From VXNE01 sp963664635 (lineage in GTDB: Bacteria; Pseudomonadota; Gammaproteobacteria; Pseudomonadales; Azotimanducaceae), in NCBI GenBank assembly GCA_963664635.1, contig OY761542.1, positions 3,596,001 to 3,660,000 of the forward strand: a DNA stretch of 64,000 bases, written 5' to 3'. The notes beneath the pieces are model-generated. The model searched no databases and was not told the DNA's origin. It worked only from the letters and a program-made list of their open reading frames with translations. Below, piece after piece: positions 51,030 to 59,995 of this stretch (the stretch's first letter is position 1; every line of letters begins with the position of its first letter). The position numbers were made by a program, and so were the translations under genes.

Positions 51030-52135
51030 GCCAACGCCCTGTAGAACGCGCGCGTCAGGCTGGCGCCGCGCCTGTCTTCCGTGAAGTCCATGTCCATCCG
51101 ATTCATCACGTACGACAGGCACACGCGGTTCGTGTGATCGAGGATTACGCTGGAGCCCCCGGCGCCCCACCAGAAGCTGGTCCTCGCGCCCTTCGGCACC
51201 TGCCGGGACACCATCCCGCTCAGACCGTAGCCGATGCCATGACGGATGCCCAGGCCGTCCATGATGCCCTGCTCCCGGAAGATCTGCTCGATCGCCGGGC
51301 GCCCGAGGAGCTCGACGCCGAAGGCGCTCCCCCCGTTCGCGACGACGGTTTGCGCCCGCACGACCGCGCGCGCATTGCCGTGCCCGTTGCCGGAGGGCAG
51401 CTCCGCCTGGCGAAAGGCGGTCGAGTTGGCGACGGGCGGCATCAGTCCCGGCGATGTGGACTGCCGGCGAAAGTAGGCCGAGAGCGCCTTCGGCAGCGGC
51501 CCCGACGGTTGCGTGACGCCCGTGCGACCGAAATGCTCCGGCGCCAGACCGATGTGGAAGTCCGCCTCGAGCGGCGCCGCGATCTCCCGCTGGAAGAACG
51601 TGCCGAGCGACATCCCCGTGATGCGGCGCACGACCTCGCCCACCAGGAAGCCCTGGGTGACCGCGTGGTACGCACATCCCTCCCCGGGACGCCAGGCGGG
51701 CTTCTGCCGCTCGAGCACGCCGACGACATGGTCCCAGTCGTACAGCTCATCGTGCGTCAGCGCTTCTGCGAACCCCGGCAAACCGGCCGTGTGCCCCAGC
51801 AGGTGGCGCACCTCGGTCGCCGCCTTGCCGTTCTGGCCGTACTGCGGCCAGAACTTCGTGACCGGGTCGTCGAAGCTCAGCTCTCCGCGGTCGTACAGGA
51901 CAAGCGCCGCGAGGGCCGTCATCGTCTTCGTGAGCGAGTACACGCAGACGATCGTGTCCTGCTCCCACGGCAGTATCCCGTCCGCGTCCCGATGGCCCGC
52001 CCAAACATCGACGACGAACTCGCCCTCGACCGTGGCGGCGAAGCTGGCGCCGAGTTCGTTGCGCTCCGCGAAGTTGCGCTCGAACTCCTCCCGCAACGCG
52101 CCGAAACGTCCGTCGCAGTAACCGTGAACGTCCAT
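51026..52135 (-). CDS. Serine beta-lactamase-fold hydrolase (class C/EstB-like)
   Basis: 369 residues, no signal peptide. The class C/penicillin-binding-like motif S-x-x-K is S67-L-T-K70 (VYSLTKTMTALA), a tyrosine lies in CAYHAVTQG, and HTAGLPGF is the usual third landmark (HTSGLPG). Such cytoplasmic proteins are generally esterases, transacylases or peptidases (class VIII esterase, LovD-like) and not true antibiotic beta-lactamases. Start ATG 52135; a 12-bp palindrome CTAGTGCACTAG lies 12 nt upstream. The stop codon is part of a hairpin repeat shared with the convergent carboxyltransferase gene. Confidence 0.87.
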   Translation of the reverse strand: MDVHGYCDGRFGALREEFERNFAERNELGASFAATVEGEFVVDVWAGHRDADGILPWEQDTIVCVYSLTKTMTALAALVLYDRGELSFDDPVTKFWPQYGQNGKAATEVRHLLGHTAGLPGFAEALTHDELYDWDHVVGVLERQKPAWRPGEGCAYHAVTQGFLVGEVVRRITGMSLGTFFQREIAAPLEADFHIGLAPEHFGRTGVTQPSGPLPKALSAYFRRQSTSPGLMPPVANSTAFRQAELPSGNGHGNARAVVRAQTVVANGGSAFGVELLGRPAIEQIFREQGIMDGLGIRHGIGYGLSGMVSRQVPKGARTSFWWGAGGSSVILDHTNRVCLSYVMNRMDMDFTEDRRGASLTRAFYRALA

Positions 52136-52147
52136 TCCCCGGGACCG

Positions 52148-52159
52148 CTAGTGCACTAG
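52148..52159. promoter_or_regulatory. Perfect 12-bp palindrome before the beta-lactamase-fold gene
   Basis: CTAGTGCACTAG overlaps the stop codon of the first RND gene and sits 12 nt before ATG 52135. Possible operator; could also be incidental. Confidence 0.3.
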
Positions 52160-55100
52160 TTTCCGCCTCCGGGTGCGGAGGCCTGTCCGGCGGGCGAGTT
52201 CCCGGTGTACCCGGCCCCGGCCCCACGCCAGCGCGCCGCCGCTGCCGCCCCGCGGTGCACGAGGACCATGGCCGCCGGCAGCAGCGTCAGCGTCCCGACG
52301 CCCGCGAAGGCCATGCCGCCGACGAGACTCACGACCACCGGCAGGAACGGTTCCACGGACTCCGCCCGGTTGTAGAGCAGGGGCAGCAGGCCCACGATCG
52401 TGGTGACCGTCGTCAGGACGATCGGCCGGGCACGCAGCAGCGCGGCCCGCCGCACGGCATCCTCGACGCCCGCACCGCGCTCGTCGCGCCGGCTCCGGTT
52501 GTACACGTCCAGCAACACCAGTGCGTCGTTCACCGCGACGCCGATCACCGCGACCAGCCCGAACAGCGAGACCAGACCGATGTCGTGCCCAAGGAGGAGG
52601 TGCATGTACAGGACCCCGGCGGTCGCGAGGGGAAATCCCAGCAACACGTACAGTGGCTGTACGACGCTACGCAACTGGATCGCGACCAGCGCGAACATCA
52701 CGAGCGCCGCCGCGGGGAAGCTGACGGCGAGCATGCTGACGATCTTCGCCGTATCCCGCGACGCACCGTCGGGCAGGTACCCGAGCCCCGGGTAGCGTTC
52801 CGATAGCTCGGCAAGCCACTGGCCCTCCACCACCGCGCGCAACTCCCTCGAGCTCGTGGCGACCACGTTGTACGACGCCGTGATCGTCACCGCGGGCAGG
52901 CCGTTGACGCGCTGGCGCTGGGCGCGCTCCTGGGTCTCGACCACGCGCGCCATGCTGGCGAACGGAGCGAGCCCGCCACCGGGAAGACTGATGAGTTCGT
53001 CCTGCAGGTCCTGCCGCCGCATCCGGCGCTCGACCGGGTAGCGGGCAAGGACCTCCAATTCCTCCTGGTTGCGCACCACCCGATGCGCTTCGGCGCCGAA
53101 AAAGCGGTTACGCAACTGGCCCGCGAGCGCGGCGGGCGTCAGGCCCGAGGCCAGCGCGCTGTCCGTCAGCTCCAGTTCATAGCGCCGGCTGCCGAGTTGC
53201 AGCGTGTCGTCGATCTGGTAGATCGCGTCATGGTGCGCCAGGCGCTCCTTCAGTTCGGCTGCCGCCGCGATCAGGGTGTTCTCGTCCCGGTGGGTGAGTA
53301 CGTAGGCAACGCCAGCGGACGCGTATGCGGTCGCGTGGGGGAAGCCGAGCATCTCCGCGCCCTGGATCGCCCCGATCGCGTCCACCCACACCTGGCGCAA
53401 CTCGGCCACCGACACTCCCCGCTCGGGGTAGGTGTTCAAACGCAACTGCACGCTTGCGAGGTGCACGCCCGGTTCGCCCTGCTCCATGCCGTTGGTCGTC
53501 TCCACGGCCTTGTGCCGGCCGATGAGCACGTTTACCGCGTTCACCGCCGTGCCTCCGGTGATGGCGTTGGCTTCATGTGCCGTTGCCGCGATGCGCTCCG
53601 CCGCGCGCGTTGTCTCGGCGAACGTCGAGCCGGGCGCCATGGTCAGATCGACCTGCAGCTGCTGCTCATCGAGGCGGTTGCCCGTCGTGTTGAACCGGAT
53701 CACGTCCGCCGCGAACAGCCAGACCACAAGCCCCCCCAGCGCGGCGAAGACGAGGACGGTGCTCGCCGGCCGGGCGAGCGCGAGCCGGACCATGCCGCCC
53801 ACTTCGCGCTCGATGAAGCGATCGAACCACGTGCTCGCGGTCCGTTGCCAGACGCTCAGGGGCCAGCGAGTCAGCCGGCCGGCGCCCGAAACGTGCCCCG
53901 GCAGCAGGAAGAACGCATCGAAAAGGGAGAACAGGAGCACGACGATCACCACGACCGCCAGCGTCGCGAACATGATGCCGAGCACGCCGTCGAGGGGCAG
54001 GAGCGCCGCGACCATGACGATCGTGGTGAGCACGCCCACCGTGACGGGCGCAATGACCTCCCGGGCGCCCTGGATCGAAGCCTGCAGCGGCGGGATGCCC
54101 GACCGGCGGTGCCGCTCGATGTTCTCGCCGACCACGATGGCATCGTCCACGACGATCCCGACGACCACGGCGAAGCCAATGACGGTCATGATGTTCAGCG
54201 TGACGTCCAGGAGGTAGAGCGCCACGAACGCGCCGACGATCGCGGTCGGGATCCCGATGGCGACCCACATGCCGAACCGCAGGTCGAACAGCAGCACGAG
54301 GACCACGAGGATCAGCGCCACGCCGGCGAGCGCGCTGTCGGCGACCGACAGCAGCGGCTTCTCGACCGAGAACACCCGGTCCATCCACAGGTCGATCTCC
54401 ACTCCGGGCGGCAGTGCCTGGTCCGCAAGGTAGGCGTCGACTTCCTCCCGCAGATCCGCCGGGTCCACGCCGTTCGGCGCGCTGACCTCCAGGAAGATCG
54501 CCGGAACGCCGTCGACCGTGTTCACTAGCGGGTCGTCCACGAACGCGTCCCGGACGATGCCGATGTCGCCCAGGCGCACGATCGAGCCATCGGGCCTGCT
54601 CAGGATCACGATGTCGGCGAACGCGGGCCCGGTGTTGCGCTTCTGCAGCACGCTCAACACCAGCGTGCCGGTCCCGGTGCGGACCTCCCCGCCGGAGAGA
54701 TTGATCGAAGAGCCCCGGATCCGCGCGATCACTTCCGAGACCGACAACCGGTGACTGCGCAGACGGGTCTCGTCGAGGTCCACCTGAATCTGCCGCTCCC
54801 GGGCGCCGTACAGGTCGACCACGTCCACCCGGGGCAGGTGCAGGAGCTGCGCGCGCAACTGGTCCGCCACGAGCGTCAACCTGTCCTCGCTCGCGGTGGC
54901 TGACGTCAGCACGAGCGACAGCACGCCGCGGAGAATCTCGTGCCGGACGATTTCCGGCTCGTCCGCACCCGGTGGGGGGAAGTCCTCGATCCCCTCGATC
55001 GCCGTTCTCACCGCATCGAGCTTGGCGACCGTGTCCTGCCACTGCTCGAGTTCGACGATCACCTCGCCCTTGCCTACCCACGCGTTGGCGGTGATGCGCT

Positions 55101-55359
55101 CGACACCGTCGAGCGACGCAAGGCTCTCCTCGACGCGCCGCAGGACGTCCTCTTCGACTTCCCGCGGCGTCGCCCCGTCGTAGGGTACCGTGATCGTGAT
55201 CCTGCGCAGGTCTACCGCCGGGTACCGTTCGACGATCGTGTTGACGAGCGCGAACAGCCCCAGGGCGAGCAGCGCCAAGGTCGCGAACGCCACAGCGATC
55301 CGGTTACCCGCCATGTATTCGAATGGCGAGCGCAGTTGCGTCGCAGATCCTTCGGCCAT
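52156..55359 (-). CDS. RND-family efflux transporter, first of tandem pair (distal)
   Basis: 1067 residues. Inner-membrane resistance-nodulation-division pump: N-terminal TM1, two large periplasmic loops, TM blocks at about 335-480 and 870-1050. The proton-relay aspartates are D405/D406 in GIVVDDAIVVGENIERHRR, and IGIPTAIVGAFVALYLL and GFPLATAGVLYMHLLLGHDI are typical of the HAE-1/AcrB group. With the second RND 27 nt upstream and one adaptor it forms an MdtABC-like set in which two different RND chains may assemble together. No outer-membrane channel gene accompanies them. Substrate unknown; a lipid or sterol is worth considering from the neighbouring locus. Confidence 0.93.
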   Translation of the reverse strand: MAEGSATQLRSPFEYMAGNRIAVAFATLALLALGLFALVNTIVERYPAVDLRRITITVPYDGATPREVEEDVLRRVEESLASLDGVERITANAWVGKGEVIVELEQWQDTVAKLDAVRTAIEGIEDFPPPGADEPEIVRHEILRGVLSLVLTSATASEDRLTLVADQLRAQLLHLPRVDVVDLYGARERQIQVDLDETRLRSHRLSVSEVIARIRGSSINLSGGEVRTGTGTLVLSVLQKRNTGPAFADIVILSRPDGSIVRLGDIGIVRDAFVDDPLVNTVDGVPAIFLEVSAPNGVDPADLREEVDAYLADQALPPGVEIDLWMDRVFSVEKPLLSVADSALAGVALILVVLVLLFDLRFGMWVAIGIPTAIVGAFVALYLLDVTLNIMTVIGFAVVVGIVVDDAIVVGENIERHRRSGIPPLQASIQGAREVIAPVTVGVLTTIVMVAALLPLDGVLGIMFATLAVVVIVVLLFSLFDAFFLLPGHVSGAGRLTRWPLSVWQRTASTWFDRFIEREVGGMVRLALARPASTVLVFAALGGLVVWLFAADVIRFNTTGNRLDEQQLQVDLTMAPGSTFAETTRAAERIAATAHEANAITGGTAVNAVNVLIGRHKAVETTNGMEQGEPGVHLASVQLRLNTYPERGVSVAELRQVWVDAIGAIQGAEMLGFPHATAYASAGVAYVLTHRDENTLIAAAAELKERLAHHDAIYQIDDTLQLGSRRYELELTDSALASGLTPAALAGQLRNRFFGAEAHRVVRNQEELEVLARYPVERRMRRQDLQDELISLPGGGLAPFASMARVVETQERAQRQRVNGLPAVTITASYNVVATSSRELRAVVEGQWLAELSERYPGLGYLPDGASRDTAKIVSMLAVSFPAAALVMFALVAIQLRSVVQPLYVLLGFPLATAGVLYMHLLLGHDIGLVSLFGLVAVIGVAVNDALVLLDVYNRSRRDERGAGVEDAVRRAALLRARPIVLTTVTTIVGLLPLLYNRAESVEPFLPVVVSLVGGMAFAGVGTLTLLPAAMVLVHRGAAAAARWRGAGAGYTGNSPAGQASAPGGGN

Positions 55360-55386
55360 GGTCAGCCTCTGGAACGGATCACGGGT

Positions 55387-58300
55387 TCACGTCCCGGCCT
55401 GCGCCACGACGGCCGGCAGCCGCAGCCGGATCTTCGCGAGTTCGACGAGCATCAGTACGGACGGCAGGAGCAGCAGCAGACCGACACCCGCGAATATCAG
55501 GCCAAACGTCAGGCTGACCACCAGCGGAATCAGGAACCGGATCGCCTCGGCATCGCTGAACAGGATGGGGAGCAGGCCGATCACCGTGGTGAAGGACGTC
55601 AGCAGGATGGCCCGGGCGCGCTGCTGCGTCGCCGCGGAAATCGCCGCGATCTCCGGGACGTCCGGGAGTTCCTGCCGAATCGCGTTGTAGCGGTGCATCA
55701 GGAGGATCGTGTCGTTCACGACCACCCCGGACACCGCGATCAGCCCGAATATGGAGGTAACGGTGAGTTCGTAACCCAGCACCCAGTGGCCGGCCACGGC
55801 CCCGACGAACGCGATCGGGATGCCGGCCAGCACCAGTAGCGGCTGGATGAAGCTGCGCAGGAACGAGGCGATCAGGCCGTAGATGAAGATGAGGGCGACC
55901 GGTACGGAAAAGAGCAGCGTGGCGACGATGCGTTCCGCGTCCCTCGAGGCGCCGTGGCTGCGGATCTCGATGCCCGGACTGCGGGCCTGCAGCCGCGGCA
56001 GCAGCTCCGCCCGCGTGCGCTCGGCAACGTCCCCGGAGCGGTCCGCCGCCAGGTCGAGATCCGCCGTCACCACGGCGGCGCCACGCCCGTCGATCCGCAG
56101 CCGGCTGGCGCGGGTCCCCGTCTCCTGCAGTGCCGCCACGGTGTACAGCGGCACCTGTTCGCGGCTGCCGGGCAGCGTGATGCGCTCGTTCAGCAGGTCG
56201 GCGTAGCTGGTGCGCCGCTCGCCGGGGTAGCGCACCATCACCAGCACTTCCTCGCGGCCGCGCTGGATCCGCTGCGCCTCGGCGCCGAAGAACGAGTCGC
56301 GCAACTGGCTGGCCACGCCGGCGGCCGTGAGGCCGGCGCTGTGGCCGGCCGCGTTCAGGCGCACTTCCAGCCGCCGGCTGCCCGGTCCCAGCGAGTCGTG
56401 GACCGCCGCCACCCCTGGCATCCGCGACCATGCGTTGTTGAGCCACGCCGCCGCGTCGCGCAGCACGTCGTCGTCGGAGTGGATGAGGGCGTACGACAGC
56501 GCTCCCGTCGGTTGGCTGCGCCGCGTGGGAAAGGCGACCGATTCCGCGCCCGGGAGGCCCGAGACGCCCGAGAGGCCCGCCAGTTCCCTCTGCCACCTGA
56601 GCCTGAGCGCGTCCCTGGTCTGACCGCGCTCCGAGGACGGGGTCAGACGCAATTGCACGGAAGCCACGTTGGCCTGGTACTGGCCGGCGGCCGCCCCCTC
56701 GTACATGCCCACGGGCAACCGATGCCCGATGACGACGACCGTGCCGTCGACGTTGTTGCCGCCCAGCTCCGCGTCCATCCGGCCGGCGGCGTCGACGACG
56801 GCGTCGGTCGCCGCGATCATGTCCTCCAACCGCGCATCTACCGGCAGGACCAGGTCCGCCTGGATGTTCGGTTCGTCCGCGATGCTGAGCGTGGGAACCC
56901 ACCGTACCGCCCCGACGAGCAGCACGATCACCGCGAGGACCAACGCCGCCGCCACGATCATCGGCGGCCAGAACGGGCGCCGCACCGACCACGTGATCAG
57001 CGGCACGATCCGGGACTGAATCGACCCTTCGGTCGACGCCTGGAGCCGGTCCTGGACCAGGGAGAGGGGCCAGCTCCGCGTGCCGCCCCCGCGCGCCAGG
57101 TGCCCGGGCAGTACGAGGGACGTCTCCAGCACCGAAAGCAGCAGGACCACGCCGACGACGACCGGAATCGCCGAGAACATCTGTCCGATGCCACCCTCCA
57201 GGGGCAGCAGTGCCGCGAACGCCGCGGCGGTGGTCAGGGCCGCGACGACCAGCGGGCCGAGCACGCGCCGCACCCCGGCCACGGACGCGTCGGCACCGGC
57301 AAGGCCCTGTGCCCGCGCACCCGCCATGCTCTCCGCCGCCACGATCGAGTCGTCCACCACGAGCGCGATCAGGATGAAGAACGCGAACAGCGTGATGACG
57401 TTGATGGACAGGTCGAAAACGGGAAAGAAGATCAGCGCGCCGACGAATATGACGGGGACGCCCAGCGTCACCCAGGCGGCGATGCGCAGATCGAACACCA
57501 GGAGCAGTGTCAGGAACACCAGGACGAGGCCGAACGTGCCGTTCTGGATGACGAGGTCCAGGCTCTCCCTGACGGTCCACGACTCGTCCGCCCAGACCTG
57601 CAGGCGGGTACCGGCCGGCGTGGCGTAATCCTGGAGATAGCCGCGCACTTGCGCGCTCGCCTGCTGCGGGGACGTACCAGGCGCCACCTTGAGTTGCAGC
57701 AGGACGGCGGGAGTGCCGTCCAGGGTGGTCTGGACCCGCTGCTCGAGCAGGCCGTCCCGCAGCGCCGCGATGTCGCCGAGGCGAACGAGCGAACCGTCGG
57801 CCCGGGCGATCACGACGACATCCGCGAACTCCTCCGCGTAACCGCGTCGCGCCAGCGTACTCAGGATGATCTCGCCCGAGTCGGTGCGCAGCTCGCCGCC
57901 CGTGACATTCACGGACGTGTTCCTGATTACCCGCACGACGTCCTGGACGGTCAGGCCGTACCGCCGCAGGGTCTCCTCGCTCACCTCGACCTGGATCTCC
58001 TGGTCCCGCGTGCCGAACAGTTCGATGATCGCGACGCCCGGGAGCAGGAGGAGGTCGTCGCGCAGCGACTCCGCGGACTGGCGCAGGTCGTACGCGCTCA
58101 GTACGTCCGAAGTCATGGCAAGGGTCAGTACGGGGCGGTTGACTTCGACGCGGCTGACTTCGGGCTGGTCCGCATTCCCCGGCGGAAAGTCCTCGATGCG
58201 CTCGACGGCGGTGCGCACGCTGTTCAGCGTGTCCACGGGATCCGCGTAGTCGTCTATCTCCGCCTCGATGACCGCGAGTTCCTCCCGGGACGACGACACG

Positions 58301-58584
58301 ATGCGGGCAATCCCGATGGTCCCGACGAGGCTCTCCTCCACGCGCTTGACGACATCCTCTTCGACTTCCAGCGGCGTCGCGCCGGGATACGGTACCTCGA
58401 CCCGAACGATGCCCGGGTCGTACTTCGGGAATGTCTCCACGGGAATCAGGCCGGACGCCATGATCCCGCCAACGAAAACCGCGAACAGCAGCACGTACGC
58501 GGCCACGGGATTGCGGCCGAACCAGGCGATCAATCCGCGGCGGGCGTCCGGGTCGGCCCCCTGCACTTCCCTGGGATCAGCCAC
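55387..58584 (-). CDS. RND-family efflux transporter, second of tandem pair (proximal)
   Basis: 1065 residues from GTG 58584, with GAGG about 10 nt upstream. Same fold as the neighbour but clearly diverged: D411/D412 in LIALVVDDSIVAAESM, VSGVVVNDTILLMHRYNAIRQ, and long periplasmic loops with PYPGATPLEVEEDVVKRVEE. Located 63 nt after the adaptor gene and 27 nt before the distal RND gene. Two non-identical RND proteins with one adaptor suggest a heteromeric pump as in MdtB-MdtC. Confidence 0.93.
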   Translation of the reverse strand: MADPREVQGADPDARRGLIAWFGRNPVAAYVLLFAVFVGGIMASGLIPVETFPKYDPGIVRVEVPYPGATPLEVEEDVVKRVEESLVGTIGIARIVSSSREELAVIEAEIDDYADPVDTLNSVRTAVERIEDFPPGNADQPEVSRVEVNRPVLTLAMTSDVLSAYDLRQSAESLRDDLLLLPGVAIIELFGTRDQEIQVEVSEETLRRYGLTVQDVVRVIRNTSVNVTGGELRTDSGEIILSTLARRGYAEEFADVVVIARADGSLVRLGDIAALRDGLLEQRVQTTLDGTPAVLLQLKVAPGTSPQQASAQVRGYLQDYATPAGTRLQVWADESWTVRESLDLVIQNGTFGLVLVFLTLLLVFDLRIAAWVTLGVPVIFVGALIFFPVFDLSINVITLFAFFILIALVVDDSIVAAESMAGARAQGLAGADASVAGVRRVLGPLVVAALTTAAAFAALLPLEGGIGQMFSAIPVVVGVVLLLSVLETSLVLPGHLARGGGTRSWPLSLVQDRLQASTEGSIQSRIVPLITWSVRRPFWPPMIVAAALVLAVIVLLVGAVRWVPTLSIADEPNIQADLVLPVDARLEDMIAATDAVVDAAGRMDAELGGNNVDGTVVVIGHRLPVGMYEGAAAGQYQANVASVQLRLTPSSERGQTRDALRLRWQRELAGLSGVSGLPGAESVAFPTRRSQPTGALSYALIHSDDDVLRDAAAWLNNAWSRMPGVAAVHDSLGPGSRRLEVRLNAAGHSAGLTAAGVASQLRDSFFGAEAQRIQRGREEVLVMVRYPGERRTSYADLLNERITLPGSREQVPLYTVAALQETGTRASRLRIDGRGAAVVTADLDLAADRSGDVAERTRAELLPRLQARSPGIEIRSHGASRDAERIVATLLFSVPVALIFIYGLIASFLRSFIQPLLVLAGIPIAFVGAVAGHWVLGYELTVTSIFGLIAVSGVVVNDTILLMHRYNAIRQELPDVPEIAAISAATQQRARAILLTSFTTVIGLLPILFSDAEAIRFLIPLVVSLTFGLIFAGVGLLLLLPSVLMLVELAKIRLRLPAVVAQAGT

Positions 58585-58647
58585 TGTGCGATGCCTCGCT
58601 TACGTCGGTGTCCGGGTCTGCCGCGGCCCGCCTCGTCCCATGACCTC

Positions 58648-59805
58648 TCACAGGTCCCCGGCCGGGACGGGATTGACGGACAGCCCTTCCCGCGCGCCGG
58701 ATACGCTGCCCACCACGACGCCGTCCCGGGCATCGAAGGCGTTCACGATCCAGGCGTCGTCGCCGTAGCCCACCGAGACCGGCGTGAAGGAGACCAGCTC
58801 CGCGTTGTCCACCAGCCAGACGCTGGCGTTGATCTGCATCGTCGCCTCGGGCAGGACGAACACGTCCTGCCGCAGCGGACCCGCGACCGTGACATCCACG
58901 AAGGTGCCCGGCGGCGGCAGGAACTCCAGGGTTTCCTGATCGAGCAGGCGCAGATACAGGCTCGCCAGGCGCGTCTCGAGATCGACCACGCTCGACACGC
59001 GCTCGACCTCGCCCCGATAAGTGCGGCCGTCCGCCACCACCGTCGCGCTCCGGCCGATGACCGGCTGCAGCGAGTTCAGGTCAAACGTGGATATCTGGGC
59101 AGCCACGCGCAACCGGTGCCTGGCGAAGACGCCCCCGATAGAGGAAGCCCGCCCGGTGACTACCTGACCGACGGAGATGGCAGTGTCCGTGACGGAGCCG
59201 TCAAACGGCATGCGGACCCGCGTCTGGTCCAACTGCACCTCCGCCAGCCTGACCTTCTGCCGCGCGGTCTCGAGCAGCGCTTCGGCCTTCTCGATGGCTC
59301 CATCGAGGGCCGGCCAGGGGTGGACGGTCCCGTCCGGCGCCCTGGCAAGAAACTCCGCGCTGCGCCCGTGGCGGTCCCGGACCTCGCGCAGGTGCGCCTC
59401 GGCGAACGAGAGGTCTGCCCTTGCCGCCGCGAGCGCGATGTCATATTCGGTCGTATCGATCCGCACCAGCGTCTCGCCCGCGCTGAACGCGCCACCGCTG
59501 CGAAACCGCTCCGACACGAACACCACCTCTCCGGATGCCTCCGGGGTCACCTGGACCGCGCCGAGCGTCGTGACCGTTCCCGTCAGCGCGACCGAATGCG
59601 CCGCGCTCGTCGCCGACGGCTGCATGACCGCCGCCGTTGGCTCCACGGACAACTGGCTGGCGCTCGAGTCGAGTTCGAGAAACTCCTGCTGTGGGGCACG
59701 GGCGAGGAAGATCGCCGCCAGGATGACCGCCGCGATGACGGCGAGCTGCACAATCCCACGCCACCTCGGGGCTTCTCGCGTGTCCTCCGGATTCGCTTCC
59801 GCCAT
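58648..59805 (-). CDS. Periplasmic adaptor (membrane-fusion) subunit of RND pump
   Basis: 385 residues from ATG 59805, which has GGGGA about 9 nt upstream; the extension to 59841 is unlikely. A single N-terminal membrane anchor (WRGIVQLAVIAAVILAAIFLA), a barrel-sandwich/lipoyl region split by an alpha-hairpin (VTPEASGEVVFVSERFRSGG, then EAHLREVRDRHG and QKVRLAEVQLDQTRVRMPFDGSV), and a C-terminal membrane-proximal domain. It bridges the RND proteins to an outer-membrane channel encoded elsewhere. First gene of the pump operon, divergent from the sterol genes. Confidence 0.92.
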   Translation of the reverse strand: MAEANPEDTREAPRWRGIVQLAVIAAVILAAIFLARAPQQEFLELDSSASQLSVEPTAAVMQPSATSAAHSVALTGTVTTLGAVQVTPEASGEVVFVSERFRSGGAFSAGETLVRIDTTEYDIALAAARADLSFAEAHLREVRDRHGRSAEFLARAPDGTVHPWPALDGAIEKAEALLETARQKVRLAEVQLDQTRVRMPFDGSVTDTAISVGQVVTGRASSIGGVFARHRLRVAAQISTFDLNSLQPVIGRSATVVADGRTYRGEVERVSSVVDLETRLASLYLRLLDQETLEFLPPPGTFVDVTVAGPLRQDVFVLPEATMQINASVWLVDNAELVSFTPVSVGYGDDAWIVNAFDARDGVVVGSVSGAREGLSVNPVPAGDL

Positions 59806-59995
59806 CGCACTGTCCCCTTCAGAGTCTGCAACTGACCGCAAATGACAGTTTCCCTGCTTTTTTGCAGGCTATCATCAAAAATGACAACGAAGACGCTCCA
59901 CACGGACATGCGTTTCGCCTCGCCACGACGACAAACCATCCGAACCGTTCGAGCCGCAGCGCCGTCCGCGGCCGCGTCCCTGTGAACGGTATCCC
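59806..59995. promoter_or_regulatory. Divergent promoter region between pump operon and sterol operon
   Basis: 190 bp. AT-rich core at 59835-59890 with CCTGC-T6-GCAGG hairpin, TATCAT, and two AAATGACA motifs about 40 bp apart. No single convincing -35/-10 pair could be chosen. Both operons must start here, so shared regulation is plausible. Confidence 0.45.

Noticed and set aside
51026..52135. Antibiotic-resistance beta-lactamase
   Set aside because: No signal peptide, and the SLTK/YHA/HTAGLPG pattern fits cytoplasmic esterase or transacylase relatives better than secreted AmpC.
59881..59984. A 34-codon frame (MTTKTLHTDMRF...) upstream of the sterol fusion
   Set aside because: No ribosome-binding site, no recognisable composition or homology signal; it may be a chance frame in the promoter region.
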